A program made the position numbers and the translations under genes. A DNA stretch of 40,642 nt from an uncultured Bacteroidales bacterium (GTDB lineage: Bacteria; Bacteroidota; Bacteroidia; Bacteroidales; UBA932), in the NCBI GenBank assembly GCA_944322805.1, contig CALUQC010000013.1, positions 1 through 40,642 on the forward strand, given 5' to 3'. Shown one piece after another: positions 1-7,922 of this stretch. The notes under the pieces are model-generated. The model had not been told where the DNA came from, ran no database searches, and was given only the letters and a program-made list of their open reading frames with translations. Position 1 is the first letter of the stretch. Each line of letters begins with the position of its first letter.

Positions 1-269
1 TACCCTACGGGACGCACTCCGCACACAGGATCACCGCGGAAGAAGCCGGACAGGCAGACCTTATCATAATAATGGACGGCTCCAACGAGCGGATAATCAG
101 CCGGATAATAAATCCTGAGGACTTTTCCAAGGTCCATTATATGATGGAATATGCCGGGAGCGGCTGCCGTGACGTGGCCGATCCATGGTACACGGGCAAT
201 TTCGACAGGACCTACGCGGACCTTCTCGCAGGCTGCCGTGGTCTTCTTGCCTCTTTGACTTCATTGTAA
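1..269 (+). CDS. Low-molecular-weight protein tyrosine phosphatase, C-terminal part
   Basis: Partial gene running in from the left edge; the reading frame begins at base 3 and ends with TAA at 267-269. The visible 88 residues match the C-terminal half of the LMW-PTP family: a SAHRIT segment, the hydrophobic strand ending in IIIMD followed by SN, and the DPWYTGNF segment near the end. In the family the Asp of this DP segment is the general acid for cysteine-phosphatase catalysis. The P-loop with the catalytic Cys lies before the window. These enzymes remove phosphate from protein tyrosine or arginine and are often linked to polysaccharide-export kinases. That would suit the nucleotide-sugar genes 1.7 kb downstream, but a promoter separates the two, so a shared role is only inference. 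Confidence 0.85.
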   Translation, partial: PYGTHSAHRITAEEAGQADLIIIMDGSNERIISRIINPEDFSKVHYMMEYAGSGCRDVADPWYTGNFDRTYADLLAGCRGLLASLTSL

Positions 270-299
270 TTGCGGATTGCAAAAGAATACATATCTTTG
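270..299 (+). promoter_or_regulatory. Bacteroidota-type promoter for obg
   Basis: TTG at 270-272, a 19-base spacer, then TATCTTTG at 292-299. This matches the -33 TTG / -7 TAnnTTTG pattern of the Bacteroidota primary sigma factor. It begins one base after the phosphatase stop codon and lies 30 bases before the chosen obg start, so obg and the genes behind it are probably transcribed from here. Confidence 0.75.
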
Positions 300-328
300 C
301 ACGGAAGCCGTACAAGCGTTTGAGACAT

Positions 329-1330
329 ATGCCAGACAGCAACTTCATAGACTATGTGAAAATATTCTGCGCTTCCGGGAACGGAGGTGCGGGCTCCACT
401 CATCTGAGGCGGGCGAAATATGTCCCGAAAGGAGGACCGGACGGAGGTGACGGGGGCCGCGGCGGACATATCATATTGAGAGCGAATCCGCAATTCTGGA
501 CCCTTATACACCTGAAATACCGCAAACACATCAAGGCGGAACACGGGGCTGCCGGCAGCGGACAGCTCTGCAAGGGAAAAAACGGGGCGGATATCTACCT
601 GGATGTTCCGGTGGGGACAGTGGCAAAGGATGCTGAAACCGGAGATGTCCTTTTCGAGCTGATAGAACCTGGAGAAGAAAGGATTCTGGTAAAAGGCGGG
701 CGCGGAGGTCTCGGGAACAACAACTTCAAGTCGGCCACGAATCAGACACCGCGCTATGCCCAGCCCGGAGAGCCGGGAACGGAAGGATGGTTCATACTGG
801 AGCTCAAGGTGCTGGCCGATGTCGGCCTGGTGGGATTTCCAAATGCAGGCAAATCCACCCTGCTTTCCAAGGTGTCGGCGGCAAAACCGAAAATCGCGAA
901 TTACCCTTTCACCACCCTCGAGCCCAATCTCGGAATCGTGAGGTACTATGACGACAAGTCGTTCATCATGGCCGACATCCCGGGCATCATAGAGGGGGCC
1001 CACGAAGGCAAAGGCATAGGACTGCGTTTTCTCAGGCATATCGAAAGAAATTCCATCCTGCTGTTCCTTATAGCGGCCGACACCGAAGATGCCGGCAAGG
1101 AATACAATATACTGCTCAACGAGTTGAGGGAATACAATCCTGAACTGCTTGTAAAAAAGAGGCTGCTCGCCATTTCCAAGTCGGACCTGCTGGATGACGG
1201 GAGGAAAGCCGAATTGGAAGCCTCCATTCCAGGGGACATCCCGCATGTTTTCTTTTCATCCATGACGGGAGACAACATACAGACTTTGAAAGACATGCTT
1301 TGGAAAGCGCTGCACGAGGAGGAAAATTGA
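329..1330 (+). CDS. obg: Obg/CgtA GTPase
   Basis: 333-residue ribosome-assembly GTPase of the Obg family. Residues 1-160 form the glycine-rich Obg fold ([36 protein letters not shown]). The G domain follows, with G1 GFPNAGKST at 169-177, G3 DIPG at 216-219, G4 SKSD at 283-286 and an SSMTG G5-like motif near 310. G4 has Ser where the textbook motif has Asn, which is tolerated in this phylum. The C-terminal OCT domain of Bacillus Obg is absent. I chose ATG 329 because the family begins with [11 protein letters not shown] and because an upstream in-frame start would lie before the promoter. The stop is one base before the next gene, so it probably leads an operon. Confidence 0.95.
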   Translation: MPDSNFIDYVKIFCASGNGGAGSTHLRRAKYVPKGGPDGGDGGRGGHIILRANPQFWTLIHLKYRKHIKAEHGAAGSGQLCKGKNGADIYLDVPVGTVAKDAETGDVLFELIEPGEERILVKGGRGGLGNNNFKSATNQTPRYAQPGEPGTEGWFILELKVLADVGLVGFPNAGKSTLLSKVSAAKPKIANYPFTTLEPNLGIVRYYDDKSFIMADIPGIIEGAHEGKGIGLRFLRHIERNSILLFLIAADTEDAGKEYNILLNELREYNPELLVKKRLLAISKSDLLDDGRKAELEASIPGDIPHVFFSSMTGDNIQTLKDMLWKALHEEEN

Positions 1331-1331
1331 C

Positions 1332-1913
1332 ATGTCCTGGCAGGAACTACATGAATTGGATCAGCAGATCACATTGGCACTTAACGGTCTGCACTGCGGA
1401 ATCTCGGATTCCGTAATGGTATTTTTCTCCCGGATTCCGGTGTGGATTCCCATGTATGTCTTAGTTGCAGGCCTGCTGTTCTGGAGAATAGGATGGAAAA
1501 AGGCCCTCATTGCGACAGCATCCATAGCCCTGACGTTTCTCCTCTGCGACCAGCTGGCGAATCTTTTCAAGGAAGGCATTGCGCGGCTCAGGCCGTGCCA
1601 CGATGAATTCATGGTCGGAGAAGGGCTGAGAATACTCGAAGGCAAGGGCGGACTGTACGGATTCTTCTCGGGGCATTCATCGAACTCCTTCGGCTTCGCG
1701 GTCAGTTCCTCGATGGCATTCAGGAATGATAAAAGGCTGAAATACAGAGGTTACAGTGCATGGATTTTCTTCTGGGCCTCAATGGTAAGCATCAGCAGGA
1801 TATTCGTGGGGAAACACTATGTCGGAGACGTGATCACAGGAATAATCATAGGCACCCTGCTCGGGCTTGCCTGCGGATTTGCAGCCAGGTGGATTATGAA
1901 AAAAGTCAAATGA
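1332..1913 (+). CDS. PAP2-family membrane phosphatase
   Basis: 193 residues with several hydrophobic segments and the three PAP2 motifs: K80-EGIARLRP, FSGHSS at 112-117, and SRIFVGKHYVGD at 155-166. The His in SGH and the His in GKH are the catalytic pair in this family, which hydrolyses lipid-linked phosphates such as undecaprenyl pyrophosphate, phosphatidylglycerophosphate or lipid A phosphates. The exact substrate cannot be read from sequence. It sits one base after obg and overlaps the next start in an ATGA arrangement. Its place just before nucleotide-sugar genes makes carrier-lipid recycling plausible, but this is inference. Confidence 0.88.
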   Translation: MSWQELHELDQQITLALNGLHCGISDSVMVFFSRIPVWIPMYVLVAGLLFWRIGWKKALIATASIALTFLLCDQLANLFKEGIARLRPCHDEFMVGEGLRILEGKGGLYGFFSGHSSNSFGFAVSSSMAFRNDKRLKYRGYSAWIFFWASMVSISRIFVGKHYVGDVITGIIIGTLLGLACGFAARWIMKKVK

Positions 1914-3208
1914 GAATGGATTCCGGAAATATTACAGACAAAATAAGGATAGCCGTCATAGGCTTGGGCTATGTAGGGCTTCCGCTTGCAAGGCTCTTCT
2001 CCAAAAAGTTCCGGACAGTCGGATACGATATCAGCCCGGAAAGGGTGGCTGCCCTCAGGGGCGGGCACGACGGGACCCTCGAGATAGACGATGCCCTGCT
2101 TCAGGAGGCGATATCCACGGGACGGCTGACGTTTACGGACAATCTGCAAGACATAAAGAGCTGCAATTTCTATGTCATCGCAGTCCCGACTCCGGTGGAC
2201 ATTGACCACAATCCGGACCTTGCTCCCCTGCATGAGGCAAGCAGGGCGGCAGGACAGGTCATCGGCAAAGGGGACTTCGTAGTGTACGAATCCACTGTTT
2301 ACCCCGGAGTGACGGAAGAAGAATGCATTCCAATAATTGAAAAAGTATCGGGGCTCAGGCTCAATCAGGACTTCTTCGCCGGCTATTCTCCCGAGAGGGT
2401 CAATCCCGGAGACAAGGAGCACACGGTAGAGAATATAGTGAAAATCACGTCCGGCTCCACGCCTGAAGCCGCCCGGCTGATAGACGACGTCTACAACGCC
2501 GTATTGGAAAACGGAACATTCATGGCGTCTTCCATAAAGGTGGCGGAAGCGGCCAAGGTGATAGAAAACAGTCAGAGAGACATCAACATCGCTTTCGTGA
2601 ACGAGCTGTCCAAAATCTTTTCTCTTATGGGAATCGACACCCTGGAGGTCCTGGATGCGGCCGCGACGAAGTGGAATTTCATAAAGATGAATCCTGGGCT
2701 CGTAGGAGGCCACTGCATTTCAGTGGATCCATATTATTTGGCACAGTGCGCCCAGCGGCACGGATACAATCCGGAGATAATTCTCGCGGGAAGGCGGGTA
2801 AATGACGGCATGGGAGCCTATGTGGCGGGACAGGCAGTGAAACTGATGCTGAAAAAAGGTATTCAGGTCCTGAAATCGAAAGTCATCATCATGGGCTTCA
2901 CCTTCAAGGAAAACTGCCCGGACGTAAGGAACACCAAAATCATAGACATTTACAGGTCCCTCACAGAGTATAACGTGGACCTGACGGTATATGATCCGTG
3001 GGCGAACAGGGAGACGGTGAAAAAAATGTACGGGATAGACATAGTGAACGAGCTGCCCGGCGAAAAATTCGACGCCGCCATTGTAGCGGTGGCGCACGGA
3101 CAGTTCAGAAGACATGAAGTGGACATGGAAGCGCTGCTGAATCCGGTACACGTGATATACGACGTGAAGGGAATCCTGCCGAGGGAAATCGTAGACGGAC
3201 GTCTATAG
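1910..3208 (+). CDS. wbpA: UDP-N-acetylglucosamine 6-dehydrogenase (WbpA-type)
   Basis: 432-residue UDP-sugar dehydrogenase that oxidises C6 of a UDP-HexNAc to the uronic acid with two NAD+. Near the N-terminus is the Rossmann motif GLGYVG (18-23). The central segment carries KVAEAAKVIENSQRDINIAFVNEL, and the catalytic Cys269 lies in GGHCISVDPYYL, the form seen in WbpA/WecC/TviB rather than in UDP-glucose dehydrogenases. The UDP-binding C-terminal domain holds GFTFKENCPDVRNTK. ATG 1910 overlaps the upstream TGA; ATG 1916 is an alternative two codons in. It is followed by homologues of WbpB, WbpE and WbpD, so it should catalyse the first step of UDP-GlcNAc3NAcA synthesis. Confidence 0.88.
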   Translation: MRMDSGNITDKIRIAVIGLGYVGLPLARLFSKKFRTVGYDISPERVAALRGGHDGTLEIDDALLQEAISTGRLTFTDNLQDIKSCNFYVIAVPTPVDIDHNPDLAPLHEASRAAGQVIGKGDFVVYESTVYPGVTEEECIPIIEKVSGLRLNQDFFAGYSPERVNPGDKEHTVENIVKITSGSTPEAARLIDDVYNAVLENGTFMASSIKVAEAAKVIENSQRDINIAFVNELSKIFSLMGIDTLEVLDAAATKWNFIKMNPGLVGGHCISVDPYYLAQCAQRHGYNPEIILAGRRVNDGMGAYVAGQAVKLMLKKGIQVLKSKVIIMGFTFKENCPDVRNTKIIDIYRSLTEYNVDLTVYDPWANRETVKKMYGIDIVNELPGEKFDAAIVAVAHGQFRRHEVDMEALLNPVHVIYDVKGILPREIVDGRL

Positions 3209-3294
3209 GACCTGACGCTGCCGTGCGCAAGGCTGTCCTGAGGACCAGGCCTGATTATGACAAACAACAACAGTCTGACAAATACATAACTGAT

Positions 3295-4275
3295 ATGGCT
3301 AATTTTGCAATAGTGGGAGTGGCCGGGTACATCGCGCCGAGACATCTGAAAGCCATTGCGGACACCGGGAACAAGGTAGTGGCCGCATACGACAGGTTCG
3401 ACAGTGTAGGCCGGCTCGACGCATCCTTCCCTGACTGCGAGTTCTTTACGGAACAGGAGCAGTTCGAAGAATGGATAGACAAGGCGAAAGGTACTGAAAA
3501 CCAGGTGGACTGGCTCGTCATCTGCACCCCGAACTACACTCATGCTCCGTACTGCCGGTACGGTCTGAAAAACGGAATGGACGTCATCTGCGAGAAACCG
3601 GCGGTCCTGCACGCAAGCGAAATAGATGAAATCGTGCGCCTCGAACAGGAAACGGGACACAAGGTGTACAACATCCTCCAGCTCAGGCTCCACGACAGTA
3701 TCGCTTCCCTGAAAAAACGTATCGAAGACGGTCCGAAGGACAGGAAATACGATATAGAACTGACGTACATCACCTCGCGCGGGAAATGGTACTATGCGTC
3801 CTGGAAGGGCGACAACCACAAGAGCGGTGGCATTGCCACAAACATCGGAGTACATTTCTACGATATGCTGCAATGGATATTCGGCCCGGTAGAGGAAAAT
3901 ATCGTACATGTATCGAGTTTCGACCGGGTGGCCGGCCGCCTTGAACTTGCAAGGGCTTCGGTCAGATATTTCCTGAGCATAAACGGGGAATGCCTGCCTC
4001 CAAATGCCGTCCAGGGAGAAAAACGGACCTACCGCACGCTGAACATAGACGGCAGCGAATTCGAGTTCAGCCGTGGCTTTACCGAGCTGCATACGAAAAG
4101 CTACGAAAACATACTGAAAGGAGAAGGCTTCCGCATTGCCGAATCGAGGAACTGCATTGAAATCGTGGAAGCCATCCGGAATGCCGTGCCGACAGGTCTG
4201 ACGGAAGACTGCCATCCGCTGGCTCTCAAGCCGTTGGCCATGCATCCTTTCGGCTGGGATGACGTAAGATACTGA
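3295..4275 (+). CDS. wbpB: UDP-GlcNAcA 3-dehydrogenase (WlbA/WbpB, Gfo/Idh family)
   Basis: 326 residues. N-terminal Rossmann fold begins with FAIVGVAGYIAPRH, a signature I recognise from WlbA/WbpB, followed by FDSVG and FPDCEFF. CEKP puts the family lysine at K101, and TNIGVHFYDML places His187 near the sugar ring. In characterised homologues the enzyme oxidises C3 of UDP-GlcNAcA and regenerates its NAD+ with 2-oxoglutarate. I chose ATG 3295 because the homology begins exactly there; the 24 upstream in-frame codons look non-homologous. It lies 86 bases after wbpA in the same direction. At 326 residues it has the expected size. Confidence 0.88.
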   Translation: MANFAIVGVAGYIAPRHLKAIADTGNKVVAAYDRFDSVGRLDASFPDCEFFTEQEQFEEWIDKAKGTENQVDWLVICTPNYTHAPYCRYGLKNGMDVICEKPAVLHASEIDEIVRLEQETGHKVYNILQLRLHDSIASLKKRIEDGPKDRKYDIELTYITSRGKWYYASWKGDNHKSGGIATNIGVHFYDMLQWIFGPVEENIVHVSSFDRVAGRLELARASVRYFLSINGECLPPNAVQGEKRTYRTLNIDGSEFEFSRGFTELHTKSYENILKGEGFRIAESRNCIEIVEAIRNAVPTGLTEDCHPLALKPLAMHPFGWDDVRY

Positions 4276-4340
4276 CGCGCCGAATCTCTATGGCACCGGC
4301 AAGGAAATTCAGAAGATTTGTAAAAACCCGGAAATCTGAT

Positions 4341-5492
4341 ATGGACGACAAGATAAGGATGGTCGACCTGAACGGTCAATACATGAAGATAAAAGACGAA
4401 ATCGATGCGGGGATACGGGAAGTCCTGGACAGTTCCGCTTTCATAAACGGACCTGCCACAAGTCAATTCAGGGACGCCCTGGGCAAATACCTCGGAGGCG
4501 TGCATGTCATCACTTGCGCCAACGGGACGGATGCCCTGCAGATAGCTCTGATGGCCCTCGGGCTGTCACCCGGAGATGAAGTGATAGTACCTGCATTCAC
4601 ATACGTGTCTTCCGCGGAAGTCATCGCGCTCCTCGGACTTACCCCCGTAATGGTAGACGTGAATCCACGTACGTTCGACACGACGGTCGACAACATTCGC
4701 AAAGGACTGACATCCAAGACTAAAGCCATCATACCCGTACATCTTTTCGGCCAGAGCTGCGACATGGAGCCCATCATGGATTTCGCGGCAGAACACAGTC
4801 TTTACGTCATAGAAGACAATGCCCAGTCCATCGGGGCTGAATATATTTTCAGTGACGGGCACAGGGCCCGGACCGGGACAATCGGGGACATAGGATGCAC
4901 TTCGTTCTTCCCGTCGAAAAACCTCGGATGCTACGGTGACGGAGGAGCCATTTTCTGCAAGGATGAAGAACTGGCGGCAAGAATGGCGATGATTGCCAAT
5001 CACGGCCAGTCAGCCAAATACCGGCACTCCGTCATAGGCTGCAATTCCAGGCTCGACACCATTCAGGCCGCAATACTCAATGTCAAGCTGAAGCATTTGG
5101 ACGAATATTCGGCTGCCCGGCGGAAAGCGGCGGCGTACTATACTTCACGGCTAAAGGAATTCGACCCCGCAGGGGAATTCTTCGATACTCCGGCCGAAAT
5201 GCCCGGCAAAAGCACGCACGTATGGCATCAATATACACTGAAAATCCATAATGGACGCCGCGACGCCCTGAAAAGACATCTGGCGGAGACGGGCATACCA
5301 TCGATGATCTATTATCCGCTGCCCCTGAATGAACAGGAAGCGTTCAAAGGCATTGCCCGGAAGGGCGAAAACCTCGTCCATTCGAAAGAATGCGCAGATT
5401 CCGTACTGTCTCTGCCGATGCATACCGAACTGACGGAAGGCATTATGGACAGGATTGTCGACGGAGTGGAGGATTTTTTTCGCAAATTATGA
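4341..5492 (+). CDS. wbpE: UDP-3-keto-GlcNAcA aminotransferase (WbpE/WlbC, DegT family)
   Basis: 383-residue PLP-dependent sugar aminotransferase of the DegT/DnrJ/EryC1 family. Visible landmarks are the N-terminal MVDLNGQY, CANGTDALQIAL at the cofactor-phosphate region, EDNAQSIGA with the Asp that pairs with the pyridine nitrogen, and the Schiff-base K193 in FFPSKNLGCYGDGG. WbpE transfers an amino group from glutamate to C3 of the keto-sugar made by WbpA and WbpB. ATG 4341 was chosen by homology; 17 extra in-frame codons upstream look spurious. It follows wbpB by 65 bases and precedes wbpD by 13, consistent with one transcript. Confidence 0.9.
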   Translation: MDDKIRMVDLNGQYMKIKDEIDAGIREVLDSSAFINGPATSQFRDALGKYLGGVHVITCANGTDALQIALMALGLSPGDEVIVPAFTYVSSAEVIALLGLTPVMVDVNPRTFDTTVDNIRKGLTSKTKAIIPVHLFGQSCDMEPIMDFAAEHSLYVIEDNAQSIGAEYIFSDGHRARTGTIGDIGCTSFFPSKNLGCYGDGGAIFCKDEELAARMAMIANHGQSAKYRHSVIGCNSRLDTIQAAILNVKLKHLDEYSAARRKAAAYYTSRLKEFDPAGEFFDTPAEMPGKSTHVWHQYTLKIHNGRRDALKRHLAETGIPSMIYYPLPLNEQEAFKGIARKGENLVHSKECADSVLSLPMHTELTEGIMDRIVDGVEDFFRKL

Positions 5493-5505
5493 CAAAAGGC
5501 TGATT

Positions 5506-6060
5506 ATGAATTATTTCGTACACGAATCATCATATATCGACGAAGGCGTGTCCATCGGAGAAGGGACCAAAATATGGCACTTCTGCCACATCCAGAAAAA
5601 CGCCGTAATAGGGAAAAACTGCTCTCTCGGCCAGAACGTGAACATAGGATGCAACGTCAGAATCGGAAACGGGGTCAGAATACAGAACAACGTATCCGTA
5701 TATGAAGGTGTCGAAATCGAAGACAACGTATTCTGCGGCCCGTCATGCGTCTTCACCAACGTGCTTACGCCGCGGGCGCATTTTCCCGTCAACGGGAAAT
5801 ATACCGGGACCCTCATAAGGGAAGGGGCTTCGCTCGGAGCCAACTGCACCGTTGTCTGCGGACATACCATAGGCAGGAATGCCATGATCGCCGCAGGTGC
5901 AGTTGTGACCTCGGATGTGAAAGACCATGCGCTGATGGCCGGAGTGCCTGCAAGGCAGGCCGGATGGGTATGCGAATGCGGAAAGAAACTCGACGCAAGC
6001 CTGCAATGCGGATGCGGGAGGAAATACAGGCTGTCGGACGGAGGTCTTGAACTCTGCTGA
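5506..6060 (+). CDS. wbpD: UDP-sugar 3-amino N-acetyltransferase (WbpD/WlbB)
   Basis: 184 residues. A left-handed beta-helix runs through residues 10-150 in hexapeptide repeats (for example IGEGTKIWHF, IGKNCSLGQNVNIG, GNGVRIQNN). The TNVLTPRAHFPVNG loop and GHTIGRNAMIAAGAVVTSDV are typical of WbpD. In characterised relatives this enzyme acetylates the 3-amino group with acetyl-CoA, giving UDP-GlcNAc3NAcA. The tail carries two CxC pairs (CECGKK and CGCGRK) plus a final Cys two residues before the end, which looks like a small zinc ribbon and is not needed for the core fold. ATG 5506 was chosen by homology. The pathway's 2-epimerase (WbpI/WlbD) is not in the window. Confidence 0.88.
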   Translation: MNYFVHESSYIDEGVSIGEGTKIWHFCHIQKNAVIGKNCSLGQNVNIGCNVRIGNGVRIQNNVSVYEGVEIEDNVFCGPSCVFTNVLTPRAHFPVNGKYTGTLIREGASLGANCTVVCGHTIGRNAMIAAGAVVTSDVKDHALMAGVPARQAGWVCECGKKLDASLQCGCGRKYRLSDGGLELC

Positions 6061-6091
6061 CAGCCGGCAGGTTTGAAATTACAGTCATGCC

Positions 6092-7009
6092 ATGGAAGAA
6101 ACGGAGATCAAAATACGTGAAAAGAAGATTTTCAAGGTGACGATAGTCGGAAGTGTCTGCAACTTCTGCCTTCTCGTATTCAAGTTCGCGGCAGGGATAG
6201 CCGGACAGAGTGCAGCCATGATAGCCGATGCCGTACACTCACTGTCGGACTTCATTACTGACATCATTGTCATAGTGTTCGTCCATATCTCGAACAAGCC
6301 GCAGGACAAGGACCACGATTTCGGACACGGGAAATACGAGACGCTGGCTACGGCCATCATAGGCGCGGTACTGTTTTTCGTAGGTTTCGGAATCTTCTGG
6401 AACGGGGCGAAAAGCGTGTGGGGCGTCGTCCACGGACAGCAGATAGAAGCACCCAGGACCATAGCGCTTTATGCCGCGCTTGTGTCCATCGTGCTGAAAG
6501 AGGCTCTGTACCAGTACACGAGAATCACGGGAGAGAAGTTGAAATCAAAGTCCGTGGTGGCAAATGCCTGGCATCACAGGAGCGACGCGTTTTCTTCCAT
6601 AGGCACAGCGGCCGGTATCGGAGGCGCAATCCTGCTCGGAGAGAACTGGAGGGTCCTCGATCCTGTAGCGGCCATAGTCGTGAGCTTTTTCATCATAAAG
6701 GTGGCCTACAAGCTGTTCAAGCCATGCATAGACGAGCTTATCGAGAAATCGCTGCCGGATGATGTGGAGCAGGGCATCATGGACGCCCTCCTGTCCTTTC
6801 CGGAGGTCAGCAGTCCGCACAATCTCAGGACAAGGCAGATAGGAAACAACTGTGCAGTGGATGTCCATGTAAGGATGGACGGGAAAATGACCGTGGAGCA
6901 CTCGCACGCGGTCACGAGGGAGATGGAAAAGAAACTTAAGGAAATGCTCGGGAAAGATGCCTTCATAAGCATCCACGTGGAGCCTGTAAAGGAACAAACG
7001 GACAAATGA
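6092..7009 (+). CDS. Cation diffusion facilitator (CDF) transporter
   Basis: 305 residues with about six membrane segments in the first 210 and a soluble C-terminal domain. Metal-site residues of the family are present: D46, H49 and D53 in ADAVHSLSD (second segment) and H161/H162 with D165 in HHRSD (fifth segment). DHDFGHGKYE after the second segment is the usual CDF cytoplasmic loop. The C-terminal domain is the typical metal-binding ferredoxin-like dimerisation module (VDVHVRMDGKMTVEHSH). Such proteins export Zn2+, Fe2+, Mn2+ or Co2+ against protons. HxxxD in both helices hints at zinc or iron, but specificity is not safe to call. Start lies 31 bases after wbpD. Confidence 0.9.
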   Translation: MEETEIKIREKKIFKVTIVGSVCNFCLLVFKFAAGIAGQSAAMIADAVHSLSDFITDIIVIVFVHISNKPQDKDHDFGHGKYETLATAIIGAVLFFVGFGIFWNGAKSVWGVVHGQQIEAPRTIALYAALVSIVLKEALYQYTRITGEKLKSKSVVANAWHHRSDAFSSIGTAAGIGGAILLGENWRVLDPVAAIVVSFFIIKVAYKLFKPCIDELIEKSLPDDVEQGIMDALLSFPEVSSPHNLRTRQIGNNCAVDVHVRMDGKMTVEHSHAVTREMEKKLKEMLGKDAFISIHVEPVKEQTDK

Positions 7010-7010
7010 T

Positions 7011-7922
7011 ATGGAAAAGAAAGTAATTCTGCTGGATACGGTGGATGAGTACAACAGGATGTTCGGTCTTGAGACACTTCATCCGTTGGTAAGCGTCGTG
7101 GACCTGGGAGAAGCGACTGCATTTCCGGAGCATTTCGCGGTAAATTACGGAATCTATGCCCTGTTTCTGAAACAGACCAAATGCGGGGGCATCAGGTACG
7201 GCCGCCAGATATACGACTACCAGGAAGGAACGGTCACGAGCTTCGCTCCGGGACAGGTAGCGGAAGTGGAATTGACGGAAGGCGTCAGGCCTAAGGCCAA
7301 GGGCCTGCTTTTCCATCCGGATCTGATAAAAGGCACGTCTCTCGGCCAGGAAATAAAGACCTATTCGTTCTTCTCCTACAATTCAAACGAGGCGCTGCAC
7401 CTTTCCGAAGACGAAAAGGGAATATTCACCGACTGTCTGGACAACATCAGGGCCGAGATAGAGAGGCCTGTCGACAGGATGAGCAAAAAACTGATAACAA
7501 GGAATATACAGCTGCTGTTAGACTACTGCATGAGATTTTATGCAAGACAGTTCAACACGAGGTCGGCCGCGAACAGCGACATCCTTTCGAAATTCGAGAA
7601 CCTGCTCGACAAATACTTCGCTGACGGGATATCGGAAAGCGAAGGCCTGCCGACCGTCAAATATTTCGCGGACAAGATATTCCTTTCTCCGAACTATTTC
7701 GGGGATCTGATAAAGAGGGAAACGGGAAAAACCGCGCAGGAGTACATCCAGAACAAAATCATCGACCTGTCAAAGGAAATGATAGCCGGCACGGACTTCA
7801 CAATAAGCCAGATTGCCGACCATCTCGGTTTCCAGTATTCGCAGCATTTCAACAGGCTTTTCAAGAAAAGCGTAGGCTGTACTCCTAACGAGTACCGGAA
7901 AGCCGCCCTCTGGCAAAACTGA
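7011..7922 (+). CDS. AraC-family transcriptional regulator
   Basis: 303 residues. The N-terminal part (1-180) is a cupin-like sensor of unknown ligand. The C-terminal 100 residues hold two helix-turn-helix units ending in the family signature, with LSPNYFGDLIKRETGKTAQEYI, ISQIADHLGFQYSQHFNRLFKKSVGCTPNEYR. The gene starts one base after the CDF stop codon, so it is probably cotranscribed. Its last 38 bases overlap the end of the convergent gene on the minus strand. No target can be read from the sequence; autoregulation or control of the neighbouring transporter would be guesses. Confidence 0.9.
   Translation: MEKKVILLDTVDEYNRMFGLETLHPLVSVVDLGEATAFPEHFAVNYGIYALFLKQTKCGGIRYGRQIYDYQEGTVTSFAPGQVAEVELTEGVRPKAKGLLFHPDLIKGTSLGQEIKTYSFFSYNSNEALHLSEDEKGIFTDCLDNIRAEIERPVDRMSKKLITRNIQLLLDYCMRFYARQFNTRSAANSDILSKFENLLDKYFADGISESEGLPTVKYFADKIFLSPNYFGDLIKRETGKTAQEYIQNKIIDLSKEMIAGTDFTISQIADHLGFQYSQHFNRLFKKSVGCTPNEYRKAALWQN

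Noticed and set aside
212..1246. Long minus-strand frame across obg (344 codons)
   Set aside because: Fully antisense to a certain gene, no recognisable motif, composition of a shadow frame in GC-rich DNA.
2950..4245. Minus-strand frame of 431 codons across wbpA and wbpB
   Set aside because: Antisense shadow; both plus-strand genes have catalytic motifs throughout.
6971..6982. ATCCACGTGGAG in the CDF gene as a third parS
   Set aside because: Only the inner CCACGTGG is palindromic; the outer bases do not fit the ParB consensus.
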